DNA of 64,000 nt from an uncultured Lachnospiraceae bacterium (GTDB lineage: Bacteria > Bacillota > Clostridia > Lachnospirales > Lachnospiraceae): positions 117,198 to 181,197 of the forward strand of contig CAMXPV010000001.1 in NCBI GenBank assembly GCA_947245585.1, in the 5' to 3' direction. The number at the start of each line of letters is the position of its first letter. The stretch's first letter is position 1. Made by a program: the position numbers and the translations under genes. Below the pieces are notes generated by a model. That model saw only the letters and a list, made by a program, of their open reading frames with translations. It was not told where the DNA came from and searched no databases. This document shows positions 24,707 to 32,405 of this stretch, one piece after another.

Positions 24707-26431
24707 CTACTCGCTCCCCACTTCTCTTATTGCCTTCCACAGCTCCCGATTCTCTTTCTCCTTCTCCTCTTGGCTCAGCCCCACAATATCTCTCGCAAAG
24801 GATTTTTTCACTGGCATATAATGAATTTCCACTGGCGTGTACCCTTCCATGTAAGCCGCAAGCAAATCCCGCAGTCTTCCCGCCTCGTAAACCTTTTCTC
24901 CCTGAAAAAACAGTTCCTTTCGCTGTTCCGGCCCACAATATTCAATCCGCACAAGCTCCTCCGGCACTTGATCTGACTCTGGCACAGTCTCATATAAAAT
25001 AACCGTATCAATGCCTCCGTGGACATCTCCCCCAAAACTACTGCAATCCAACGACAGATATCGATATTCCTGATTTTCATTTCCATAAGCATCCATTAAC
25101 TCTATATCCATATATGGCGAAATCTTTTTATAATCAATTCCTACAAGCATATAAGGCTCGGGTGTCGCTTTCGTGTCCAAATACGGAAAAACCTTTTCCT
25201 CCTCCTGCTTGTAAATATATAAGGCATTATCGCCACAATGATTCGACGTAAAGGTAATCAGCATCTCCGGCTTTCCGTCAAAATCCACATCAGCGATCGT
25301 AAACTCCCATCCCCGCGCACTGTCCGCCGGCCAAATATCATGTTCCATCATTAAGATCCCGCTGTCTGTCCAATCAATTTCCAGAAACGGCTGTATACCA
25401 GAAATCCCAAATTGATTTCCACTAGCCCGCTCATTAGCCTTTGCTTTTTCCTTATTATGTCTTCGCGTTAAAAACCAGTGGTTCTGAATCTCTTCCATGC
25501 CATTTTCCGAAATCCACGCATCCGTCACAAGCGTTTTTTCATGATCTGCCGTTGGATTCTGCCAATAAAAATAATATTGAAAATGAACTGCTCCATTCCG
25601 TTCGTTTTGGCAAATGTAATAAAAGTCGTACTCGTCTCTTAAGCTCCACCCCGCTTCGATACATTCCCTGATTCCATCGGCATTCTCCGCTAACTCTTTC
25701 CCCATATACTGATAGGTATTTATGTATTTCACTTCTTTACTCATATCCTGCTCAGGAATTCCAACCATCCCGCCGCTTTTTACTTCGCCATTTTCCACAA
25801 AAGCGACACGATCTCCCATCCATTCCCTTGCGGAATAGTATTCCGTCATGGACATATCATAGAGCTCCAACTCCGTACCGCCTGGTTTTCTATCAATAGC
25901 ATTCACCTCACAGCGGAAAATAACGGCTTTTGCCGTCTCCACTCCCATCTTCTGAAAATCAGGATAAATATAATAGGTATAACCCACATATCCCTGCGGT
26001 TCTGTGACATATGTATAATAACAATCATAATAAGGATTGGCCATCCATCCCTCGTCTAGCTGCTCCCAATCATTATTCTGAAATTCCTTGAAATCTTCTC
26101 TATCACAAAATGACTCCTGATAGCTCTCTGTATCTCCGCCTTCTAAAACAGATAAAAGCATCTCCCCGATTTTTTCTGCGTCCACCGCTGCGTCCCCTGA
26201 TGAAAAAATCCCTTCACTATTCGTCTCATAGATGATGCTGTCTTCATATACAATCCCCTCTTCTATAACAATTTCCCGGAAGGCATCGTCCAACATTTCA
26301 TCCGGTACGCTCCTTTTCTCTGTCCCGCAAGCGGACAAGAATATACAAAATGCCATTAACAAGATTAAGAGCCAAACTTGCTTAGTCGTATCATTCGGTA
26401 TTTTCCTGTTCAAATCTACTTTCCCAATCAA
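24707..26431 (-). CDS. Lipoprotein coupled to a PAAR-like effector, probable immunity
   Basis: 574 aa. It starts with TTG at 26431, with GAGAGGAG 7 nt upstream, inside the end of the effector gene (41-bp overlap). A lipobox (LSACG) follows a hydrophobic segment. Two modules shared with 22371-24674 follow (YVGYTYYIYPDFQKMGVE and VHFQYYFYWQN). The C-terminal part has an FG-GAP-like element (IADVDFDGKPEML). The tight coupling is the main argument for an immunity role. Confidence 0.65.
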   Translation of the reverse strand: MIGKVDLNRKIPNDTTKQVWLLILLMAFCIFLSACGTEKRSVPDEMLDDAFREIVIEEGIVYEDSIIYETNSEGIFSSGDAAVDAEKIGEMLLSVLEGGDTESYQESFCDREDFKEFQNNDWEQLDEGWMANPYYDCYYTYVTEPQGYVGYTYYIYPDFQKMGVETAKAVIFRCEVNAIDRKPGGTELELYDMSMTEYYSAREWMGDRVAFVENGEVKSGGMVGIPEQDMSKEVKYINTYQYMGKELAENADGIRECIEAGWSLRDEYDFYYICQNERNGAVHFQYYFYWQNPTADHEKTLVTDAWISENGMEEIQNHWFLTRRHNKEKAKANERASGNQFGISGIQPFLEIDWTDSGILMMEHDIWPADSARGWEFTIADVDFDGKPEMLITFTSNHCGDNALYIYKQEEEKVFPYLDTKATPEPYMLVGIDYKKISPYMDIELMDAYGNENQEYRYLSLDCSSFGGDVHGGIDTVILYETVPESDQVPEELVRIEYCGPEQRKELFFQGEKVYEAGRLRDLLAAYMEGYTPVEIHYMPVKKSFARDIVGLSQEEKEKENRELWKAIREVGSE

Positions 26432-27662
26432 TTTCTACTCCTCTCAACAATCCAATATTTGTTATTGATGCACCTTCCGTTATCGTTGATGCCTTTCCAT
26501 TATATGCATCGCTCCCTTCTTTGGCCGACATGTTTTCGGAATATGAAATAGAATTCTTATTATGATAATTCCCAAAAAATTCAAGAGTATTTGCCCCTTT
26601 ACCCGTTCCCGCATAGTAATTTTTCCCTTCATTTTGAAATGATTCTTGTGTATGTATCGGATTTTTTAAATCTCCCATTGTAACAAATATCCTCTTCCCA
26701 GAGCTATAGGTCACCATAAATATAGCTCCATATCCTTGCGAATCTCCTATATTTTCTTCAATGGCCGATGTTTGATAATACTCCGCTATTGCCACCAAAT
26801 AAGGATCTGAGGGCAGACCCGTATCTTTGACTCTCTGAAACCCGTTCTCATCAAAGTACACCGCTCCATCTATGCTGCATAAATTTTGTATTTTCAGTTG
26901 TGTCCCCGCTTTAATTGATGTTGCAGACTGTATTGATGTATTCGAAAGAGCTTGAGCATTTTTGCTGATTTCCAATTCTTTCATCAAATATCTTTCAGGT
27001 ATTTGCCCTGAATATTCTGGTATAATAATCCCCCCATGACGGCAAAAGAGAATTGACCCCATACTAATAAGCGGTATGTCATTTACCTGTTGTCCTTCAC
27101 CATCTGCCTGTGGCAGATTATCCCACTCGTCATTTAATTTCATTAACGCCCTGCAAGTACCTTCCGTTAAACAAGCTTCATCTGCTTCTAGCGCTGCCCA
27201 TTCCTCGTCCGTGTAAGGTGCCAGAATACAATTGCAGCGAAAAGGTGGTATATTATTATTATTTGCGTCATCCTTTTTCTTTGCATCCTTTATGGTTGCA
27301 TGGGGTAAATCGCAACATGTTAAGGCTATATTTTCAGTAACAGATAAGGTTGTCCTTTCGCAAGGAAACTCAACAATATATTTTTTATCTCTATATATTT
27401 TTTTTGCTTTTGTGGTCATGGTACATGTTAAAACCGCTCCCTCCACAAGATATTCATCGTGTTCCTTCGGATAAAGTTCAGCAAAATATTGTTCTTCCGT
27501 ATACTGCTGCAATTCTGCTTCCTCTTTCTCCGTGTAACGTTCATATGCCTCTTTCGCCAACCGCTTCCTTATATTTGTCGCATCTATCGTATAGCCGCCT
27601 TCGCTTACATATCCCTGCACATACTTTAATTCCTTTTCCTCTTTTTTTTCCTGATCTGGCAT
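26391..27662 (-). CDS. PAAR-like (DUF4280-type) effector with an unassigned C-terminus
   Basis: 423 aa. Residues 70-235 are the PAAR-like part: DEYLVEGAVLTCTMTT, FRCNCILAPY and SMGSILFCRHGG, matching the other effectors. The C-terminal 190 residues (SIDGAVYFDENGFQRV, YSSGKRIFVTMGD, GANTLEFFGNYHN) are a separate domain that I do not recognise. Dual cap-toxin architecture and an overlapping lipoprotein gene mark it as an effector. The target is probably outside the cell membrane, given a lipoprotein as the putative antidote. Confidence 0.65.
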   Translation of the reverse strand: MPDQEKKEEKELKYVQGYVSEGGYTIDATNIRKRLAKEAYERYTEKEEAELQQYTEEQYFAELYPKEHDEYLVEGAVLTCTMTTKAKKIYRDKKYIVEFPCERTTLSVTENIALTCCDLPHATIKDAKKKDDANNNNIPPFRCNCILAPYTDEEWAALEADEACLTEGTCRALMKLNDEWDNLPQADGEGQQVNDIPLISMGSILFCRHGGIIIPEYSGQIPERYLMKELEISKNAQALSNTSIQSATSIKAGTQLKIQNLCSIDGAVYFDENGFQRVKDTGLPSDPYLVAIAEYYQTSAIEENIGDSQGYGAIFMVTYSSGKRIFVTMGDLKNPIHTQESFQNEGKNYYAGTGKGANTLEFFGNYHNKNSISYSENMSAKEGSDAYNGKASTITEGASITNIGLLRGVEIDWESRFEQENTE

Positions 27663-27691
27663 TGTTTACACTCCTTCCCCGCTAAACATCC

Positions 27692-28213
27692 CTACTCACT
27701 CTCCACCTCTTCCATCCGGATTCCCCTGATCCTCCGGCAAAGAATGCTCTCCACAAAGTCTTCTCTCCCAACAATGCAGTTTCTGTCAAAGTTTTTGATT
27801 CTAAAAACTACCGCCTCCCCGATTGTGCTTCTATCAAGGACAGGCTTTACAATCCGATTTCCCACAGAGTTATACTGGGTTCGTTCCGACAGGCACGGGA
27901 GCTCCTCCAGAAGCGGTATAAAATAGCTGGCGTTTGTCCCGCTTTCCCTCTCCCATAACTTAACGCCGCGGTATAGGGTCTCTGGGTGGTAAATCAGGAT
28001 CGTTTTTATCATTTCCTCCGACACCATAACGCAGGGTCTGCACAATAAGTCCGGAAAGAAAAACTCCATGGGAAGTTCCATCTCCAGAAGATTCCACTTA
28101 CTTAATCCGTCAAATCCCTCCCTTGTAATCATGCGGATATCAATCGCCCTGTTTTTATTGATGGCATAGGGGATCGGGTTCTTTTCGTCCGTCTCAATCA
28201 GTAAATATTCCAT
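27692..28213 (-). CDS. Hypothetical protein, possible immunity or baseplate accessory
   Basis: 173 aa. The start at 28213 has GAAGGAGA upstream; longer starts overlap the previous gene more. Acidic, soluble, with LCRPCVMVSEEMIKTI and IVGREDFVESILCRR. Parts recall proteins of the DUF1629/Imm11 type, which act as immunity proteins. Overlaps the upstream gene by 20 bp. Confidence 0.5.
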   Translation of the reverse strand: MEYLLIETDEKNPIPYAINKNRAIDIRMITREGFDGLSKWNLLEMELPMEFFFPDLLCRPCVMVSEEMIKTILIYHPETLYRGVKLWERESGTNASYFIPLLEELPCLSERTQYNSVGNRIVKPVLDRSTIGEAVVFRIKNFDRNCIVGREDFVESILCRRIRGIRMEEVESE

Positions 28214-28817
28214 TTTCGCTGTTCTCCTTCGCATACACCACTGTCGCATTCCCCATATATTGTCCGTAAAGGATCTGGAAGGTATCAGAAAGTTGGACTT
28301 CACTCTCCTCCACCACCTCCATAAGCAGGCCGCCCATGCTCTGTATCATCATGCCGATGATGGCGTTGTAGTATTCCGCATACTCTCTGTCCACCTCATC
28401 TAACTCGTGATTCTTCACCCTGACCCATTTTTTACAGACCTTCTGGTGCAGGAACTCCAAATCTTCCAAAAAGCGTTTCTCCAACATCTGCAAGCGGTAA
28501 TATCCCGCCGTCTCCACCTCATCCAGATAAAAACCCTCGTCCATGATCTCCAGACGGATCAGCAGTTTATTCAAATATACGCTTCGCTGTAAAAAACTGC
28601 ATACCAGATAGACCGGCTTTCCTTTTTGATTATGCTGCTGTCTGTCGGCTGTGCACGCAAGAATTTCCTGCACTGCGCCCCGCAGTTCCTTCCACATCGA
28701 GGCGCCCTGTTTTTTTAGCTTGTTCTCGATCTCCGCACAGGATTCCTGTATGCGCTCTTCCATATAAGGCCTGATCCATAGGAGGATATCCCCTGTGCGG
28801 TCAAATTCCTGTTTCAT
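28194..28817 (-). CDS. Helical hypothetical protein of the injection cluster
   Basis: 207 aa, predicted mostly helical and cytoplasmic (EERIQESCAEIENKLKKQG, LLIRLEIMDEG). Lies between the DcrB-like gene and the small gene at 27692 with overlaps, so it is transcribed with them. Not a family I recognise; a scaffold or effector-loading role is possible. Confidence 0.55.
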   Translation of the reverse strand: MKQEFDRTGDILLWIRPYMEERIQESCAEIENKLKKQGASMWKELRGAVQEILACTADRQQHNQKGKPVYLVCSFLQRSVYLNKLLIRLEIMDEGFYLDEVETAGYYRLQMLEKRFLEDLEFLHQKVCKKWVRVKNHELDEVDREYAEYYNAIIGMMIQSMGGLLMEVVEESEVQLSDTFQILYGQYMGNATVVYAKENSENGIFTD

Positions 28818-28841
28818 GCTCTGTCCCCGTCTTTCTGTCGT

Positions 28842-29336
28842 TCACGCTTCCTCTACCCGTATGCTCTTTAGCATCTCCAAAAAAATCTTCCTGTCGGCTT
28901 TCGGTTCCCTGTCCGGAAAATGATAGCATCCAAACATCATCCTATCATCCACCGGAAGGACGAACATACAGTGAACGCAGTCACCGTCCATGCCTCCCGT
29001 AGCAAAGGCAAACCACCCTGCCCTGCCCGCTTCGGTTTTAATCTCCTTCGGCTCCATCCGCGTGCTTTCCGGATAAGCGTGGTTCATCATTTTCCTGATC
29101 TCCCGGATGGCCGGATAAACCTGCTGCTCCTGCAAGGGCTTGTCCAACAGATTGAATGTGAAGATACGGGTCTCTTCCTGATTGATATATGCCTCCTGCG
29201 GGCCGGGCGTAGTGGGAAACTTCAGCGCCATCATTTCTTCCGAGGGTTTCCCGTACCCCTCCGGCAGCCTTAGGCGTATTCTGCCTGCCATACAGCTTAT
29301 TTCCTGCCACTCCGGTTGTTTCCTGCTCTCCTCCAC
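28842..29336 (-). CDS. DcrB/DUF1795-like probable effector chaperone (third copy)
   Basis: 164 aa from GTG at 29336 (GGGAGG about 9 nt upstream). CMAGRIRLRLPEGYGKP, RIFTFNLLDKPL and RMMFGCYHFPDREP match the pattern of DcrB-like proteins and align with 20631-21209. Sits between effector modules. The frame continues 5' of the GTG and could join the preceding gene's frame after a one-base shift. Confidence 0.55.
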   Translation of the reverse strand: MEESRKQPEWQEISCMAGRIRLRLPEGYGKPSEEMMALKFPTTPGPQEAYINQEETRIFTFNLLDKPLQEQQVYPAIREIRKMMNHAYPESTRMEPKEIKTEAGRAGWFAFATGGMDGDCVHCMFVLPVDDRMMFGCYHFPDREPKADRKIFLEMLKSIRVEEA

Positions 29337-29538
29337 TGGCCTTTCCCTCCCAATCTATGGTTTCCAGATGAAGCGGTATCCGCCTCCTCTTTACTGTGCC
29401 GCTGTCGGAATGCCCTCCCAACACCATCTGTTTCATCCTGTTGGCGGCAAAGCTCCCGATGTCAATGCCGTTCAGGCTGTTTATCTTATCTATGGCGGGA
29501 TTTTTCCCGATACCGCCGATTTTGACACTTTCGCTCAT
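29038..29538 (-). CDS. Small protein whose frame overlaps the next gene (possible frameshift)
   Basis: AGGAGGCAGCTACAT gives a strong start at 29538. Residues 1-66 (KIGGIGKNPAIDKINSL, FAANRMKQMVLGG, IPLHLETIDWEGK) look coding. After that the frame runs for 100 codons over the DcrB-like gene in another register and becomes Gly/Ala-rich and unstructured, which looks like chance. A +1 shift near 29345-29350 would join residue 66 to the DcrB-like frame, giving a protein of about 230 aa. So either two genes overlap or one gene is frameshifted. Function unknown. Confidence 0.45.
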   Translation of the reverse strand: MSESVKIGGIGKNPAIDKINSLNGIDIGSFAANRMKQMVLGGHSDSGTVKRRRIPLHLETIDWEGKASGGEQETTGVAGNKLYGRQNTPKAAGGVRETLGRNDGAEVSHYARPAGGIYQSGRDPYLHIQSVGQALAGAAGLSGHPGDQENDEPRLSGKHADGAEGD

Positions 29539-29577
29539 ATGTAGCTGCCTCCTTTTAAAGAATAATTGTTTACTAAA

Positions 29578-30930
29578 CTATGGCTCAACTTCGTCAGTTC
29601 CCCACGGATATGCCCCTCTTGGAAACAGTTCTTGATTTCCTTCTTCTTCATACCAAATGCTCTGCTCATCTTCGTAAGGCGCTTCTTCTAAAATGGTTTC
29701 CCCAATCATTTCACCTGATTCATAACGCCTTTCTCTATAATAATAGTCAAGTGTTTTATAATACAATTCCTCCTCATATCCATACATGCGTGGAGGTTCC
29801 TCGTCGCTTGAGGGTATCAGTCTGGCATATAACCGCCAGTCTCCATCATCAAAGCAATACATTTCCCGGCCGCGTGCCCAATAATTCCCCCATTCTTCCG
29901 TCATAAACATGAGTGTTCTCTTCTGTGTATTCCATTTCGGAAACTGTATATCTGTTTTCGGAAACGGTTTCTCCTCATACATCTTTTTATCATTATTCCA
30001 AATCAGAAAATCTAATGTCGTGCTGCTGTTCTCCTGCCCCAGAATATGGTATGCGCAGAATACTAAATCGAGAAATCCATTCCCATCAATATCTATCAAC
30101 CAGTAGATGTCTTCATATAAAATAAACAAATTTTCCATAATCAACTCCTGTACGGCCTTGCCATCCATATCTCTGACTGTTAAACGGTAATCCGCATACT
30201 TTCCGCCTGTTGCAAATGTCACCGGCGTATAAGGAACGCTTATTCTCTCAAAAGAAATTTCATACTTTTCATCCTCACCTATCGTTTCTGTCCATACTAT
30301 TTCCGGAAGAGAAGAAACTTCAGGCTGCGAAGATAAGACTGCTTTTTTATCCGGCGAAAGAAGTTCAATATAATCTGTCTCTAGCATAAAGCAGACCGGT
30401 ATCTGTATATTTCGAACCTCCTGTCCAACTTCTGCCGTAATCTGTATATTGAAATCATCTGCCGAGATGGCTGTTATTGTACCCTCTGCCGGAATATAAA
30501 GTGTCTGGTCATCCCGATACACGCTACCCTGATTCAACTTCTGAAAAACAATCCAATCTTCATATCCATAGTCCCCTGCCAATTCATCTGAGGTCGTAAG
30601 ATAAGCCACCTTATGGTTCCCCAAATCTACTACAGCGGAGTCTGCAAATATGCCTTCTGCTGCTTTCTGATGACTCTCCTTCAGAATTTCTTCTTTCTGA
30701 ATCACTTTCCCCCGAATCTCTTTCTCCTGAATGTCTTTCTCCCAAGTCTCTTCCTCCTGAATCCCCTCCTGCACCGTTTCTTCCCTATCCACTGTTTCCT
30801 CACTCCCAACACTTTCCGAAATTTCAACGGTTTCAGGTTCCTCGGCGATTGGATTTGTATACTCTGCTACTACGATGATACCTGCCATAACTGCCGCTAT
30901 TGATATCAGTCTGATGATTCTTTGCCGCAT
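29578..30930 (-). CDS. Membrane-anchored FG-GAP-like protein, probable immunity
   Basis: 450 aa; GGAGGGTGG precedes the ATG, and the gene overlaps the end of the upstream effector by 25 bp. An N-terminal helix (IIRLISIAAVMAGIIVV) without a lipobox cysteine is followed by a long Glu-rich tether (residues 30-95). A beta-rich domain with a calcium-type motif (WLIDIDGNGFLDLVF) follows. Orientation outside the membrane and coupling to the GH19/lysozyme-like effector fit an immunity function. Confidence 0.65.
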   Translation of the reverse strand: MRQRIIRLISIAAVMAGIIVVAEYTNPIAEEPETVEISESVGSEETVDREETVQEGIQEEETWEKDIQEKEIRGKVIQKEEILKESHQKAAEGIFADSAVVDLGNHKVAYLTTSDELAGDYGYEDWIVFQKLNQGSVYRDDQTLYIPAEGTITAISADDFNIQITAEVGQEVRNIQIPVCFMLETDYIELLSPDKKAVLSSQPEVSSLPEIVWTETIGEDEKYEISFERISVPYTPVTFATGGKYADYRLTVRDMDGKAVQELIMENLFILYEDIYWLIDIDGNGFLDLVFCAYHILGQENSSTTLDFLIWNNDKKMYEEKPFPKTDIQFPKWNTQKRTLMFMTEEWGNYWARGREMYCFDDGDWRLYARLIPSSDEEPPRMYGYEEELYYKTLDYYYRERRYESGEMIGETILEEAPYEDEQSIWYEEEGNQELFPRGAYPWGTDEVEP

Positions 30931-32384
30931 ACAAATCCACCCTCCATTAGCAACTCATAATTGTCTTCAAATTGATTCCAGTTATTCGGTGCAGAAAATG
31001 ATTTCTCATCAGTTTTTATCACATTTTTCCCCATATCATATTCCCATTCTAACTCTCCTCTGGCAATTTTACCTAAAGGGTCACTTGCTCCACCTTTTAC
31101 TTTACCATTTATAAAACTTTCCGCCGTCAAAAAAATTCCCATTGTCAACTGATTTCCATTATCATTTGCCTTTACCTTCACATAATTATTCAAATTCTTT
31201 TCCTCTGTCTGCACACATACCGCCCAACGCCACGCTGATGCCTCCCACGGCAGTTTTCTCAATTCCTCCACATAACCTAGCGCATTCTCATCTATATAAC
31301 CATCATAATACCCATTCTCTTTTAAATACTTTAGACACTCCAATTGACTATCTCTATGCGTAATCTGCATATATGCTACTCCGCGTACTTCATATGGATA
31401 CCCAGGATTATAATCCTTCGGATAAAACTCTGTTACCGCCCTGCCAAATTCATCTGTTATTGTTTTTCCATTCTTATCCTTTCTATTGGCATACACTTGA
31501 GCTGCTCCAGATTCAGACACGCATATTAAGAGGAAACATGTTATACTATTTTTATCCGTAATGTTAAATTCTAACAGGATTTCATCTATTTTTCTCAATT
31601 CTATTAATCCGACCGTCCACCCCAAGGTTTCCAAAACGTTTTTTATATGTGCTTGTATTTCCGTAAGATTACTCTTCTGTCCGCTTGTAACCGGATAAAT
31701 AAATCCGCCATGTTTGCAGAAAAGAACCGAAGTCATTGTAATTCCCTGCTTCCTCCCATTTTTCAAATTTCCAATCCCCAAACTGCCTACATTTACTACA
31801 CCTATTGATTCAGTTGCATTTACATCAACAAACTCCCTATAGAAGGAAGAATCCTCTAATGCCATATATTCCTGCTCATTAAAATCTATATTTTCCCACT
31901 CTTCCTCCAAATCCATTAGGTATTTACATACTCCGTTTTTTTGACAATCCGCCTTATTTTTCCTAATTTCTTCTTTCTTCTCTGATAGCGCAGCTTCTTT
32001 ACAATTGCATGGAAATGGCATAATATTTAATCCCTGTTTCGTATCTGTCACATTTGCGTGGTGTAGATTATTTATATACATCGGATTTTCCCATACCCTT
32101 AAAATCCCTGTCGGTTTGTCCTCTTTTGTCTTTTTTTCGACTCCCTCTATATGCACACTTTCATTGCCAGATAAAGGAAAATCATCCCACACTGCGCTGG
32201 TACAGGACAAAACCGCACCATCCACCAAATACTCATCCATATAATCATTCATGAGTTCAGTACAAACAATCGTTTCCGCCTCCTCATCGGTAACCTCTCT
32301 CCCTGCCATTTCCTTTGCAAAATCATGCTTTAAAATAGACTGTTGCTCCTCTTTTTCCTTCTCCCATCGTTCCTGATCGCTCAT
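30906..32384 (-). CDS. PAAR-like (DUF4280-type) effector with a GH19/lysozyme-like domain
   Basis: 492 aa. Residues 50-235 are the PAAR-like cap: DEYLVDGAVLSCTSAVW, FPCNCKE, ITMTSVLFCKHGGFIYP. The C-terminal 250 residues look like the lysozyme/GH19 superfamily: CFLLICVSESGAAQ with candidate catalytic Glu291, and RGVAYMQITHRDSQLE, matching the RG-x-QxT box of GH19 enzymes. It should cut peptidoglycan outside the target membrane. It follows the first VgrG-like gene by 21 bp, so the cap could sit on that spike. A downstream overlapping gene supplies the likely antidote. Confidence 0.75.
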   Translation of the reverse strand: MSDQERWEKEKEEQQSILKHDFAKEMAGREVTDEEAETIVCTELMNDYMDEYLVDGAVLSCTSAVWDDFPLSGNESVHIEGVEKKTKEDKPTGILRVWENPMYINNLHHANVTDTKQGLNIMPFPCNCKEAALSEKKEEIRKNKADCQKNGVCKYLMDLEEEWENIDFNEQEYMALEDSSFYREFVDVNATESIGVVNVGSLGIGNLKNGRKQGITMTSVLFCKHGGFIYPVTSGQKSNLTEIQAHIKNVLETLGWTVGLIELRKIDEILLEFNITDKNSITCFLLICVSESGAAQVYANRKDKNGKTITDEFGRAVTEFYPKDYNPGYPYEVRGVAYMQITHRDSQLECLKYLKENGYYDGYIDENALGYVEELRKLPWEASAWRWAVCVQTEEKNLNNYVKVKANDNGNQLTMGIFLTAESFINGKVKGGASDPLGKIARGELEWEYDMGKNVIKTDEKSFSAPNNWNQFEDNYELLMEGGFVCGKESSD

Positions 32385-32405
32385 CTTTCGTTTTCCCCTC
32401 TTTTC

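Noticed and set aside
24674..24938. N-terminal extension of the 767-aa lipoprotein
   Set aside because: The 88 extra residues overlap the upstream gene; a strong RBS and lipobox fit the start at 24674.
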